A stretch of 64,000 nt of DNA from assembly GCF_021462225.1 (NCBI RefSeq), contig NC_061812.1, positions 42,949,363 to 43,013,362 of the forward strand, written 5' to 3'. The DNA is from Girardinichthys multiradiatus (Eukaryota > Chordata > Actinopteri > Cyprinodontiformes > Goodeidae). Shown here piece by piece: positions 1-10,790 of this stretch; positions within the stretch are counted from its first letter, which is position 1, and every line of letters starts with the position of its first letter. The notes under the pieces were generated by a model. It was not told where the DNA came from and did no database searches. It saw nothing but the letters and a program-made list of their open reading frames with translations. Made by a program: the position numbers and the translations under genes.

Positions 1-360
1 AAGCGCCTCAGCCGGCGCCGGTCACTCAGAACCCTTTTCTTCCACAACAAAAAGCCCCAAAAAACCTCCCCGCAGTAAAATGTCTAAATGAGGAGCCGCT
101 TCCCCGGAGTTAAAATGGTCCACAAAGTCCGAGAGCGGAATCTGTTGCCTGTTCGTCATAATAAGCTCCGCAGAAAGCCATCCACTCGCTCCCCGCCTGC
201 CCCGCCTCCGCGCTGCTTCCTTCGGATGGGACAGTTGAATGTCCCTCTGCCGCCGCATCAACGCAGCGCCGCTGGCCAATAGAAAGGCGCGCTCTGCTGC
301 CAAACCCTCGGCTGGTTCACGGGAGGAAAAATCAAGAACAAAGCATGGCGGCACGAATCA
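1..360. promoter_or_regulatory. CpG-rich, promoter-like segment
   Basis: This is the only compact stretch near the left edge that is GC-rich and dense in CpG. It holds GC-box-like CCCGCC repeats near 195-210 and a CCAAT motif near 275, and the sequence turns AT-rich abruptly after 360. A minus-strand reading frame (354 to 22, 110 codons) starts in a strong Kozak-like context, GCCGCCATG, but its product resembles no family I recognise. I infer a CpG-island promoter or first exon of a host gene lying mostly outside the window. Direction of transcription is not resolved. Confidence 0.4.
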
Positions 361-769
361 ACCAGTGCTAATAACAGAAAGCTTTGACTGTCAGCTCATT
401 GCCTAACTATTTATAAACCACGTTTTCAGATTTTGTCACATTGCAACTAATAAGGCATGTCATTGCTATTTTCTGTGATATTTACCATAATGTGGTAAAT
501 AATGTGGGGAGAAAGGAAAATAATACATGACTATACAATAATGCAATCAAAAATATGAAAAGCACAGCATGCAGTTTTAAAAAGCTCCCTTTATCCAGAG
601 TAGGGTTAGGTTATCCTCTGTCCCAGTCTCCAGTTTTTTGTTTCCTTCCAGGATTGCCCTTCTTCTTCTGAGATTTTCTCATACAACAATCTTCCAGGCT
701 TACAAAATATTTTCCTGAAAAAATACTTATTGGCAGTTATGTGGATAACAATGTTTTGTTGATGTCAAA
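361..769. other. AT-rich stretch, nothing recognised
   Basis: Non-coding sequence between the CpG-rich patch and the first transposon remnant. No repeat family, RNA gene or reading frame could be supported here. Confidence 0.5.
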
Positions 770-1376
770 AGTCGTTGGAGAACAGGCGGAGACTGGCTTG
801 AGAAGACAGAGAGGTTAAACTAGCTCAAGTAACCATTAATTACAACCGAGGTACGCAGAATACCATGTACAGCATGTGGAATCTTGGACAAGATGGGCTA
901 CAGCAGCAGAGGACCTCATTGAGTACCACTTCTGTCAGCTAAAAACAGGAAACTGAGGCTGGAATTCACACAGACTCTGCAAAATTGGACACTAAGAGAT
1001 TGATAAATGTTCGGCTGGTCAGATGAGTCTCAATTTCAGCTGCAACATTCAGATGTAGGCTCAGAATTTGATGTAAATAACATCAACGCATGGATCCATC
1101 CTACCTTGTTTCAACAATTCAGGCGGTGGTGATGGTGTACCTGGGTGGGTGATATTTTCTTGGCACACAGTGAGCCTTAAGTACAATTTAAACACCACAG
1201 CTTATATGAGTATTGTTGCTGACCATGTGCATACCTTATGACAACAGTGTTCCCATCCTCCAATGGCTTCTTCCAGCAGGATAATGTATGGTGGCCCAAA
1301 CTCATATAGCCTCATACCAGTTTCTGGAACATGACAACAAGTTCACTGAACTCCAGTGGCTTTTACAGTCACCAAT
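770..1376 (+). mobile_element. Degenerate Tc1-like element, first part
   Basis: From about 815 the sequence aligns by eye, with many differences, to the better-preserved Tc1-like element at 29513-30651. Shared landmarks are the GGGCTACAGCAGCAGA block near 896, the GGTCAGATGAGTCTC block (catalytic SDES region) near 1017, and the GGCACACAGTGAGCC block near 1160. The left terminal repeat is not recognisable. The match stops near 1376 where a LINE fragment begins, and resumes near 3300, so the copy was split by a later insertion. No open transposase remains. Confidence 0.75.
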
Positions 1377-1529
1377 ACAGCTGAGCACCTTCAGGTAGGC
1401 GTTACAGAGCGCTCTCTTCTACAACCAGCCGCCACAGAGACAGTTTCTTCCCCCAGTCTGTTTCTCTGGTAAACACTTGACAGTCAGAGTTCCAGAACAA
1501 CACCATGCATACTTGGACTGATCTCACAT
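1377..1529 (+). mobile_element. LINE 3' fragment (Rex1/CR1-L2 type), left half
   Basis: The sequence translates to a LINE ORF2 C-terminus of the pattern RRYRAL...SRHRDSFFP, comparable to the RRLRSI...SRHKNSFFP end of the LINE at 41021-42369. It is cut at 1529/1530 by a Tc1-like transposon and continues at 3144 with the LINE 3' UTR. It appears to be a short 5'-truncated insertion into an older Tc1-like copy. Confidence 0.65.
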
Positions 1530-3143
1530 TACAGGTCCTTCTCAAAATATTAGCATATTGTGATGAAGGTCATTATTTTCCATAATGTCATGATGTAAAT
1601 TTAACATTCATATATTTTAGATTCATTGCACACTAACTGAAATATTTCAGGTCTTTTATTGTCTTAATACGGATGATTTTGGCATACAGCTCATGAAAAC
1701 CCAAAATTCCTATCTCACAAAATTAGCATATTTCATCTGACCAATAAAAGAAAAGTGTTTTTAATACAAAAAACGTCAACCTTCTAATAATCATGTACAG
1801 TTATGCACTCAATACTTGGTCGGGAATTATTTTGCAGAAATGACTGCTTCAATGCGGCGTGGCATGGAGGCAATCAGCCTGTGGCACTGCTGAGGTCTTA
1901 TGGAGGCCCAGGATGCTTCGATAGCGGCCTTTAGCTCATCCAGAGTGTTGGGTCTTTAGTCTCTCAACGTTCTTTTCACAATATCCCACAGATTCTCTAT
2001 GGGGTTCAGGTCAGGAGAGTTGGCAGGCCAATTGAGCACAGTGATACCATGGTCAGTAAACCATTTACCAGTGGTTTTGGCACTGTGAGCAGGTGCCAGG
2101 TCGTGCTGAAAAATGAAATCTTCATCTCCATAAAGCTTTTCAGCAGATGGAAGCATGAAGTGCTCCAAAATCTCCTGATAGCTAGCTGCATTGACCCTGC
2201 CCTTGATAAAACACAGTGGACCAACACCAGCAGCTGACACGGCACCCCAGACCATCACTGACTGTGGGTACTTTACAGTGGACTTCTGGCATTTTGGCAT
2301 TTCCTTCTCCCCAGTCTTCCTCCAGACTCTGGCACCTTGATTTCCGAATGACATGCAGAATTTGCTTTCATCAGAAAAAAGTACTTTGGACCACTGAGCA
2401 ACAGTCCAGTGCTGCTTCTCTGTAGCCCAGGTCAGGCGCTTCTGCCGCTGTTTCTGGTTCAAAAGTGGCTTGACCTGGGGAATGCGGTACCTGTAGCCCA
2501 TTTCCTGCACACGCCTGTGCACAGGGGCTCTGGATGTTTCTACTCCAGACTCAGTCCACTGCTTCCGCAGGTCCCCCAAGGTCTGGAATCGGCCCTTCTC
2601 CACAATCTTCCTCAGGGTCCGGTCACCTCTTCTCGTTGTGCAGCGTTTTCTGCCACACGTTTTCCTTCCCACAGATTTCCCACTGAGGTGCCTTGATGCA
2701 GCATTCTGGGAACAGCCTATTCGTTCAGAAATTTCTTTCTGTGTCTTACCCTCTTGCTTGAGGGTGTCAATAGTGGCCTTCTGGACAGCAGTCAGGTCGG
2801 CAGTCTTACCCATGATTGGGGTTTTGAGTGATGAACCAGGCTGGGAGTTTTAAAGGCCTCAGGAATCTTTTGCAGGTGTTTAGAGTTAACTCGTTGATTC
2901 AGATGATTAGGTTCATAGCTCGTTTAGAGACCCTTTTAATGATATGCTAATTTTGTGAGATAGGAATTTTGGGTTTTCATGAGCTGTACGCCAAAATCAT
3001 CCGTATTAAGACAATAAAAGACCTGAAATATTTCAGTTAGTGTGCAATGAATCTAAAATATATGAATGTTAAATTTTCATCATGACATTATGGAAAATAA
3101 TGAACTTTATCACAATATGCTAATATTTTGAGAAGGACCTGTA
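1530..3143 (-). mobile_element. Tc1-like (DD34E) transposon, family B copy 1, complete ends
   Basis: Both ends are present. About 200-bp terminal inverted repeats run from 1532 to about 1731 and from about 2942 to 3141, starting CAGGTCCTTCTCAAAATATT, and are flanked by TA duplications at 1530-1531 and 3142-3143. The element is about 1.61 kb, as expected for Tc1, and encodes a transposase on the minus strand. It sits inside a LINE tail, so it is younger than that LINE. Copies 2 and 3 of the same family are at 8040-9627 and 22523-24038. Confidence 0.95.
1809..2813 (-). pseudogene. Tc1-like transposase, two nonsense mutations
   Basis: The start at 2813 gives the MGKTADLT N-terminus also seen in the other family copies. 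Residues 1 to about 110 form the paired-like helix-turn-helix DNA-binding region (QKEISERIGCSQ) with a GRKR-type basic linker. The RNase H-like catalytic core follows, with D148 (FSDESKF), D238 (QHDLAPAH) and E273 (NPIENLW). The last two are separated by 34 residues, giving DD34E, the Tc1 signature. The frame is open for 285 codons, then meets TAA where copy 2 has a serine codon. A second TAA lies near the C-terminus in place of Gly of KGFPTKY. The original stop would be at 1809-1811, giving about 334 aa. Only about 50 residues beyond the catalytic triad are lost, but the gene is most likely dead. In an active copy the product would cut and paste the element at TA sites in the nucleus. Confidence 0.93.
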
Positions 3144-3282
3144 TATTCCATTGTAAAGTTAATTGTGTATATATGTACATTTAAAAATATACTCTTTATT
3201 ATTGAGAGCAAAGTGTACCGGAGTCTAATAACTTGTTTGTCTGTACAAACATGGCAATAAAGCTGATTCTGATTCTGAAAGA
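3144..3282 (+). mobile_element. LINE 3' tail, right half of the split fragment
   Basis: It continues the LINE fragment interrupted at 1529. It ends in the motif GTGTACCGGAGTC...CATGGCAATAAAGCTGATTCTGATTCTGA, the same type of 3' end seen at 21375-21542 and in the longer LINE at 41021-42369. The terminal GATTCT repeats are typical of CR1/L2-group LINE 3' ends. Confidence 0.7.
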
Positions 3283-3390
3283 TGTTTAACTGACATATAT
3301 GGAGGAACTGCATTACCCTAAATCAAAATGGACAAAAATATCTGAGGAATATTTATGGCACCTTGTTGAATCTATGCAACAAAGCAAGAG
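3283..3390 (+). mobile_element. Degenerate Tc1-like element, last part
   Basis: The block TCAAAATGGACAAAAATATC followed by TGAGGAATATTTATGGCACC and CTTGTTGAATCTATGCAAC matches the 3' coding end of the Tc1-like element at 29513-30651 (its 30510-30565). It is the distal piece of the copy starting near 770. About 130 bp of the element is missing between the two pieces, and the right terminal repeat is not recognisable. Confidence 0.65.
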
Positions 3391-4960
3391 CTTCATCATT
3401 CAGCTCAGCTCCTTCACCAGAGTGAGTCTGGATCAGTTTATTTATCTCTTGCCACCACTCATGATCAGCATACTAAGATATTTAAACTCTGCCTCTGATC
3501 GAGATTCCTAATCCAGACCTTGAGGTAGTATTTCTAGATATAAATATACAATTTAAATGTACACTTCATACCAGATATTTTGCCTGTTCGTCCATCTGTC
3601 AAATGTATAAAAACAGTGAAGAGATCATTCTAAAAGCAGACATAGTTAAAGTTTTACAAGCTTTTATTAAAAATATTACATGTACTACTTTAACTAGATG
3701 ACCAACTTTCCAGTGACTGCACTATAAAGGAAACGAGTGCCACGCTGTTGTGGGCTCATAGTAGACTCAACAATGGAAAATCCCCGTAATCCACGCAAAC
3801 TGCAAGAGAAAGGAAATGGGAGGGATAAAACTGTCCAGAAGTTCAACACAGAGTAAGGGCAACAACAATGTGACACTCCTGTGTCTATGCCCACCATGCA
3901 TACACGAGGAAGAAAGATCATGAAGAAGAAAACAGGATGAGTCCTAAGCACAGGCTGGCTATGATGCTCACACCTAAATGAGTCACCCTGGGGACCGCCC
4001 CCATCCCCCTAGCCCTTTGTGACGGTTTCTGCGAGCCTGTGATTAGGCTCAACCTAGTGCCATGTGTGCACCATGTAGCCCACCACAGCTCCCCCTTAAA
4101 CATGCACTGAAAATCTGTGCTAAGCCTCAGCTCCTGCTGAGATTAGCCCTGCAGCTATTGTCCTGATGACACTTCATATAAGCTATTAAGATAATGCAAC
4201 AACAGCCTTGCATTGGTTGATTTAGACTTTAAGAATAGATCTGGTTTTGTGGTGCTTTGCCTAAACTGAGCCAAAAGGAATGTTTTAAGAAAGCTCACTT
4301 TTGCACCTTTTAATACATTTTCATGTCTCAGAAGTTGCAAATATAATCAGTTTCTATTTGAGATTAAACTGAAAAGTTAAGGGGTCCAAATGAGGGGACA
4401 TTTGCTTGTTCAAAAGGTGGGGGGCAATAAATACATTTTAAGTACAAGGGGATTATGTGGTGCTCATGGAACAGATGTTAACACAGAGAGGTCTGTCCTC
4501 CTGAGAGCAGCTCCTGACTGACACAGTCTCAATGGCCCATCGCCAATGGGCATCTCATCCTCTGAGTCTTTACTTTACTTTACCATGTTGCCCCCCACCT
4601 CTTCAACGGCAGATTAACACAGCCCACCCCTCGTTTAGCCTTGACCTTGATGGGCTAGTACTGCCTTTGTCCTTTATACTCTGATAGACATCACATCTTG
4701 GCCAACTTTCCTGGCCTTTCTTTCCAGAGCAAACTTAATACATTCATGAACAGCTTGATGAACTGAGGAAGGGGAATAAACAATAAGTGGGCACTGACCC
4801 CTTCCATCCCATCTCATCCTTTCAGTCTTTTAAGCAGGTCAGCTGTTGTGTTGCAGCTCCTATACCACCAGCCGTTGTTCTATAGCCTAATAATTTCATA
4901 TATCTTTTCATATTTTCCAGGTCAGAATGAATCGATGTGAAATGTCTCCACAATGCATTC
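3391..4960. other. Unassigned intergenic or intronic sequence
   Basis: No coding region or repeat family was recognised. Small reading frames on the minus strand (for example 3694-3951) have no recognisable features. Possible old repeat fragments cannot be ruled out by eye. Confidence 0.4.
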
Positions 4961-5060
4961 GCCATACAGTACCAGCAACAGTAGCAGACTACTTGAACTT
5001 TTTATGTGATGGGCCAACACAAAGTAGTGCATGTTGTGAAGAGGAAGAAAAAAAAGGCAT
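4961..5060. mobile_element. Tc1-like terminal-repeat fragment
   Basis: The string GGGCCAACACAAAGTAGTGC followed by an A/G-rich stretch resembles the terminal region of another common fish Tc1-like family. A related string, GACCAATGCAAAGTAGTGC, occurs near 51431. No transposase is attached. Confidence 0.45.
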
Positions 5061-5360
5061 GGTTTTCAACATTCGAAAAATCGAATAAGTATAAGAACTA
5101 ACATTTCTGCTCCCTATAATCTGATGCCCTAAAAATCCAGCGCAATCGGTTGCCTTCAGAAGTCACCCAGTCAGTAAAACATGCATGTTATTTAATGTCA
5201 TTATAAATCCAGTTGTTCTGTGAAGGCCTCAGAGGTTTATTGGAGAACATTAGTAAACAAAGAAAATCATGAACACTTAGGAACACAACAAACAGGTCAA
5301 AGATAAAACTATAAGGCAGGATCAGAATTTTAAGCAGTATCCCAAGCTTTGAATATACTC

Positions 5361-5872
5361 TATATTGCCAAAGGTATTCACTCACCTGCCTTGACTCATT
5401 TATGAACTGAAGTGACATCATATTCTTAATCCATAGGGTTCAATATGACGTTTGGCCACCCTTTGCAACAACTTCAACTCTTCTAGGAAGGCTGTCCACA
5501 AGATTTAGGAGAGTGAGGAAAGGGAATGGTTGGCCATGGAATGGGTTTCCATTCCATGGCCAACCATTCATGACTTAGTTGCTGTCGTTCCCAATCACCT
5601 CCGCTATTTTATAATACCCCTCAAAGTTCACGGTAGAATATTTAGGAGCGAGGAAATTTCACAACTAGACTTGTTGCACAAATGGCATCCTATCACAGTA
5701 CCAAGCTAGAATTTACTGAGCTCCTGTGAGCGACCCATTCATTCACAAATGTTTGTCAAAACAGTCTGCATGCCTAGGTGCTTTATTTGTTTTACCTGTG
5801 GCCATGGAAATAATTGGAAAACCTTATTTCAATTATTTGAATGGTTGAGTGAATACTTTTAGCAATACATTG
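5361..5872. mobile_element. Internally deleted Tc1-like element (non-autonomous)
   Basis: The left end TATTGCCAAAGGTATTCACTCA (5363 on) is matched in inverted orientation by TGAGTGAATACTTTTAGCAATA at the right end (5847-5868). Internal blocks such as GGTTCAATATGACGTTTGGCC, TCTTCTAGGAAGGCTGTCCA and GTTGCTGTCGTTCCCAATCA belong to the two ends of a well-known fish Tc1-like family, while the middle (most of the transposase) is missing. The deletion site coincides with a perfect hairpin at 5524-5569. Confidence 0.8.
5524..5569. repeat. Perfect 21-bp hairpin with 4-nt loop
   Basis: Arms 5524-5544 and 5549-5569 are perfect reverse complements separated by GTTT. It lies at the internal deletion point of the Tc1-like derivative, so it probably arose by a fold-back or template-switch event rather than being a normal part of the element. 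Confidence 0.95.
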
Positions 5873-5884
5873 TATGTAAGTTAC

Positions 5885-6665
5885 TGTTCAGCCAGTCACT
5901 TGAAAATGGAAAAAGTTTGGTACAACTGCAAACCTACCAAACATGGCCGTTCCTCTAAGTGACAATTCATGCAAGGAGAAGAGAAGCAGCCAGGAGGTCC
6001 ATCATACCTCAGTCCTGTTTGCAGTTTGTCACAAGCCATGTATGGGACACAGCAAACAGGTGGAAGAAGCTGCTTTGGTCAGATGAGACCAAAACTAGAA
6101 CCAAACTTTTGGATCTCCATACAATGATGACGATACAGGGATGGAAATACTGCACATCCCCCTGAACCCACTATTCTCACACTGAAGCATAGTGGTGGCA
6201 GCATCATGCTTTGGAGATGCTTTTTTTTAGCAGGGACAAGGATGCTGCCCAGAGTTAAGATGGATGGAGCTAAATACTGGATATTCTTGGAAGAAAACCT
6301 GTTAGAGTCAGGGAATACCATCCCACAGAATAATGAATGATACTAACATTCTGCCAGAACTATAATGGAATGATTTGGACCAAAGAATATTAATTTGTTA
6401 TGACTGCCCAAAGTTTAGACCTAAATCCAATTGAATATTTTTAGCAAGATTTTAACATTCCTGTTCACAGATACTGTCCATGTTATTCTGTGTAAAGCAG
6501 GTAGAGACAAATGACTTGCTGCTTCAATTTTATCAAATGGTGGTTCTGCAAATTATTTACTCAGGGGGGCTAAATACTTATGCACACTCACTTCTCTGTT
6601 GTAAACAAATGTAATCTGTCACACAAAATCCATCCCAGTAAAATACATTGATGTTGGTGTCGTTT
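5885..6665 (+). mobile_element. Degenerate Tc1-like element
   Basis: Decayed plus-strand transposase landmarks are visible: TGGTCAGATGAGACCAAAAC (catalytic SDET-type block) near 6077, AGCATAGTGGTGGCAGCATC near 6188, and GACCTAAATCCAATTGAAT (the PDLNPIE region carrying the catalytic Glu) near 6418. The right end carries GGGGGGCTAAATACTTATGC near 6566, typical of one fish Tc1-like family. Many indels and stops remain and no usable frame. Confidence 0.75.
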
Positions 6666-7599
6666 TTGCAAGGCGCTGTAAACAATAGCTTGTTAGGAGG
6701 TCGAGGCAGATTTGTTTTGCAGAATGACAAACATGCTGTTCAATTTAGTTTGCTGTAATCACATGCTATGACAACTGATCTTTTTGAAAACTTCTGTACG
6801 TCTTGTATTACAGCTGCCTGTGAAGCATAGTCAGAAGTGACATACAGTATTTACCACTTTACTACCGTTTGGCTCTCATGTTTTAACAATGGAAGTGCAA
6901 TTGCGCAATTACAGAGCAGAAATTTTCTACAGATTTATTTCGCAATTCTTACACTCACACGGCCCTGTTCTCCTATTATTTTTTCATTTTATTTTTGCGT
7001 GGCTTTCTGGTAACAACAAATTTGGTAAAGCTTTCAGATACTTTTGGTTTAAATACAGTATTTAATCCTTTTGATTTTTATAATATTTCTTATACAACAG
7101 GCTTTTCATGTGGTGTTAAGGACCTGAATGACATCATCCAAATGTTTTTATTCACCTTACTTGACCTGCCTCGTCCTCTTCAAGAAGGAGCTGAAACAGA
7201 TCCAAGCGCAGGATGCATGAGGTCTCCTGTCAGTTGAAGGGCTAACTATCTATGCACCCACACACTCACATGTAGGGCCAACTTGAAATCTTCAACATGC
7301 ATGTGTATGGGCTGCGGGAGGAAACTGGACCACACATAGAGAACCTGCAATATGACCTGCATTGCTCAGATTTGAACTAACGTAGGTGATTCAGCCAACT
7401 GATTTGATTTTCTATAGGAGGAACGCATCCAAAACATGAAGAACACCAGCCCTTGAGGACTTAAGTTGGATGTCGACTGTCTTATTTTTTTTACCTAACA
7501 AATGGCTTTTTGAGAGGGTTTAAGGAAAAGGGTTTTATTGGAAAATATGTACAGCTGTAAGTTTTTCTTGGTTCTAGGACTAGATTCCAGTGTGGCAAC
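6666..7599. other. Unassigned sequence
   Basis: AT-rich sequence with no recognised gene or repeat. A plus-strand frame at 6995-7237 (80 codons) shows no recognisable domain. Confidence 0.4.
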
Positions 7600-8039
7600 A
7601 GACACAGTAGAGGCTGACATTTTTTCCGGAGTCCCACGGGTCACGGGATTCCCACGGGAATCCCGCGGGACGGGAGACAGCATCAGTAAAGATCACGTGA
7701 TTGGGACGGTACAGGTTAAAAAATGAACGGGAGCAGACGGGAGCGGGAGCTAACCAATAGGAGGGAAAACAAACTAGGATCAATTGTCCTTGGAAATGTT
7801 AAACTGAGACTTTGTTATAAACTCTAAGAAAAAAAAAACTTGAATCGACGCCGCCATTGTGTAGTTTTTTTCCAAGAAGCCTAAACTATAATGCGAGTCA
7901 AACGAACTACACGACCCACAAGCCAACAGTGCTTCTGATCGATGTTTTCCACCTGCGTTCAGGATGGAGGGAGCAAACGCAGGTGGAGAACTGGACGTGG
8001 TGAAATTGGATTTGTAACGTAAAGTCAGAAATAAGGACT

Positions 8040-9627
8040 TACAGGTCCTTCTCAAAATATTAGCATATTGTGATAAAGTTCATTATTTTCCATAATGTCA
8101 TGATGAAAATTTAACATTCATATATTTTAGATTCATTGCACACTAACTGAAATATTTCAGGTCTTTTATTGTCTTAATACGGATGATTTTGGCATACAGC
8201 TCATGAAAACCCAAAATTCCTATCTCACAAAATTAGCATATTTAATCCGACCAATAAAAGAAAAGTGTTTTTAATACAAAAAACGTCAACCTTCAAATAA
8301 TCATGTACAGTTATGCACTCAATACTTGGTCGGGAATCCTTTGGTAGAAATGACTGCTTCAATGCGGCGTGGCATGGAGGCAATCAGCCTGTGGCACTGC
8401 TGAGGTCTTATGGAGGCCCAGGATGCTTCGATAGCGGCCTTTAGCTCATCCAGAGTGTTGGGTCTTGAGCCTCTCAACGTTCTCTTCACAATATCCCACA
8501 GATTCTCTATGGGGTTCAGGTCAGGAGAGTTGGCAGGCCAATTGAGCACAGTGATACCATGGTCAGTAAACCATTTACCAGTGGTTTTGGCACTGTGAGC
8601 AGGTGCCAGGTCATGTTGAAAAATGAAATCTTCATCTCCATAAAGCTTTTCAGCAGATGGAAGCATTAAGTGCTCCAAAATCTCCTGATAGCTAGCTGCA
8701 TTGACCCTGCCCTTGATAAAACACAGTGGACCAACACCAGCAGCTGACACGGCACCCCAGACCATCACTGACTGTGGGTACTTGACACTGGACTTCTGGC
8801 ATTTTGGCATTTCCTTCTCCCCAGTCTTCCTCCAGACTCTGGCACCTTGATTTCCGAATGACATGCAGAATTTGCTTTCATCCGAAAAAAGTACTTTGGA
8901 CCACTGAGCAACAGTCCAGTGCTGCTTCTCTGTAGCCCAGGTCAGGCGCTACTGCCGCTGTTTCTGGTTCAAAAGTGGCTTGACCTGGGGAATGCGGCAC
9001 CTGCATGGTGGCTCTGGATGTTTCTACTCCAGACTCAGTCCACTGCTTCCGCAGGTCCCCCAAGGTCTGGAATCGGCCCTTCTCCACAATCTTCCTCAGG
9101 GTCCGGTCACCTCTTCTCGTTGTGCAGCGTTTTCTGCCACACTTTGTCCTTCCCACAGACTTCCCACTGAGGTGCCTTGATACAGCACTCTGGGAACAGC
9201 CTATTCGTTCAGAAATTTCTTTCTGTGTCTTACCCTCTTGCTTGAGGGTGTCAATAGTGGCCTTCTGGACAGCAGTCAGGTCGGCAGTCTTACCCATGAT
9301 TGGGGTTTTGAGTGATGAACCAGGCTGGGAGTTTTAAAGGCCTCAGGAATCTTTTGCAGGTGTTTAGAGTTAACTCGTTGATTCAGATGATTAGGTTTAT
9401 AGCTCGTTTAGAGACCCTTTTAATGATATGCTAATTTTGTGAGATAGGAATTTTGGGTTTTCATGAGTTGTATGCCAAAATCATCCGTATTAAGACAATA
9501 AAAGACCTGAAATATTTCAGTTAGTGTGCAATGAATCTAAAATATATGAATGTTAAATTTTCATCATTACATTATGGAAAATAATTAACTTTATCACAAT
9601 ATGCTAATATTTTGAGAAGGACCTGTA
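8040..9627 (-). mobile_element. Tc1-like transposon, family B copy 2
   Basis: Same family as 1530-3143: about 200-bp terminal inverted repeats beginning CAGGTCCTTCTCAAAATATT, flanked by TA at 8040-8041 and 9626-9627. Length about 1.59 kb. It is inserted in the hAT-like element and is therefore younger than it. Confidence 0.95.
8319..9297 (-). pseudogene. Tc1-like transposase, frameshifted and interrupted
   Basis: Starts with MGKTADLT at 9297 and ends with KGFPTKY at 8319, about 334 codons in the family but 26 nt shorter here. The deletion lies after residue ~95 (SRA), where the segment coding VHRRVQEMGYRY is replaced by a short unrelated string near 9001-9009, and it shifts the frame. A TAG also replaces a Lys codon in the KQRQKR block near 8951. 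The catalytic half (8319-8864 and just upstream) is well kept, with FSDESKF, QHDLAPAH and NPIENLW, so the catalytic residues survive although the protein cannot be made in one piece. Confidence 0.93.
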
Positions 9628-9899
9628 TCTATTAAACTCATAGAGCTGACAGGAAAGTCACAAATATTACCGAACTTCAGGAAAGTTGAATGTAGCGGTG
9701 TTAACACGCAGTCTGCTGCTTGTAAAACGTGTTTAGTCGTAATCAAGTTCACCAGTGATTAAGGGACACTTGTTTGGCAAATTCTGGATTAAATCAACCC
9801 TGCATCTCTTCATTCATCAAACCAAAAGTATCGTCATGTGTCAAGTCTCATCTGACCAACAAAATTGCTGCATGTGCACTAAAGATTTAAGAGGTAAGG

Positions 9900-10467
9900 T
9901 ACGGAAGCCCGAGAGGGGACATGGGGAAATTTATTTATTTTGCGTCCCCACGCAATACTTTTGCGTTCGGCATTTTGGAGCAACAGCACAGATGATAAAC
10001 TGCTCATAAAACCAACACTGATATGTCATTGATATGGTTTATTTGTCATATGCAGGTTAACACGCAGTAAACAATGCAATGAAATGCTTAGGATAAGAAG
10101 AACCGTTCAAATCACGATAAAAACAAAAACACTAATGGCGTACAAAAAAAAGTACACATCATGCAGCAGTAATAAGCAAACAAAGTGTCACAGATGTGGT
10201 TTTGTGCAGTTTTATGGTCCAGAGTTCAGTAGTTTCTTTGACAGCTTGTGGATAAAAACTGTCTTTTAGTCTTTGAAGATAATTTTATTTAAGGCTGATT
10301 TCAAAATAAAACTCAATAAATCTCAAAACGGGTGTAGTGTTTGTTTCATTTTTGCACTTATCTGGTTTGGAAACTATCCCACAAAGTATTGCGAAATAAC
10401 GCAAAGACTATTGCGTGGGGACACAAAAGAGAAAACAATTCCCCCATGTCCCCTCGCGGACTCCGTA
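9900..10467. mobile_element. Small TA-flanked inverted-repeat element (MITE-like)
   Basis: The left terminus CGGAAGCCCGAGAGGGGACA (9902 on) and the reverse complement of the right terminus, CGGAGTCCGCGAGGGGACAT, match over about 25 bp with a few differences. Subterminal inverted copies of TCCCCACGCAATA lie near 9946 and 10415. Dinucleotides 9900-9901 and 10466-10467 are both TA, suggesting a 2-bp duplication. The 0.56-kb interior shows no transposase. I cannot name the superfamily. Confidence 0.72.
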
Positions 10468-10514
10468 TAGAAAGGCTTCATCAAGGGAAGATATTAAATA
10501 AATATGTTGTGAAA

Positions 10515-10790
10515 TAGAAAAAAATTTAATGTACCATTAAATGTACAATTTATTTAATACATCATTAAATATTAAGTGTACCACTAATTACACCATGTCG
10601 TCTTTAAAATTATACTTAATTATTCAGTGGCACATTTAATTACATAATAGTCCATTTCATGATATAATGGTACATTTATTGTTTCTAATGATGTATTAAA
10701 TAAATAAATGGTACCTTTAATTTAATGGCACATTTAATGTTACATTTCTTTCATGTTACATTTACTTCACTTATGGGACATTAACAACAT
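10515..10790. repeat. Degenerate AT-rich repeat of ACATTTAAT-type units
   Basis: Variants of GTACATTTAAT, ATTAAATGTACC and GGCACATTTAAT recur on both strands about ten times in 275 bp, without strict periodicity. It lies in the interior of the hAT-like element. I infer a decayed tandem or scrambled repeat. Confidence 0.45.
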
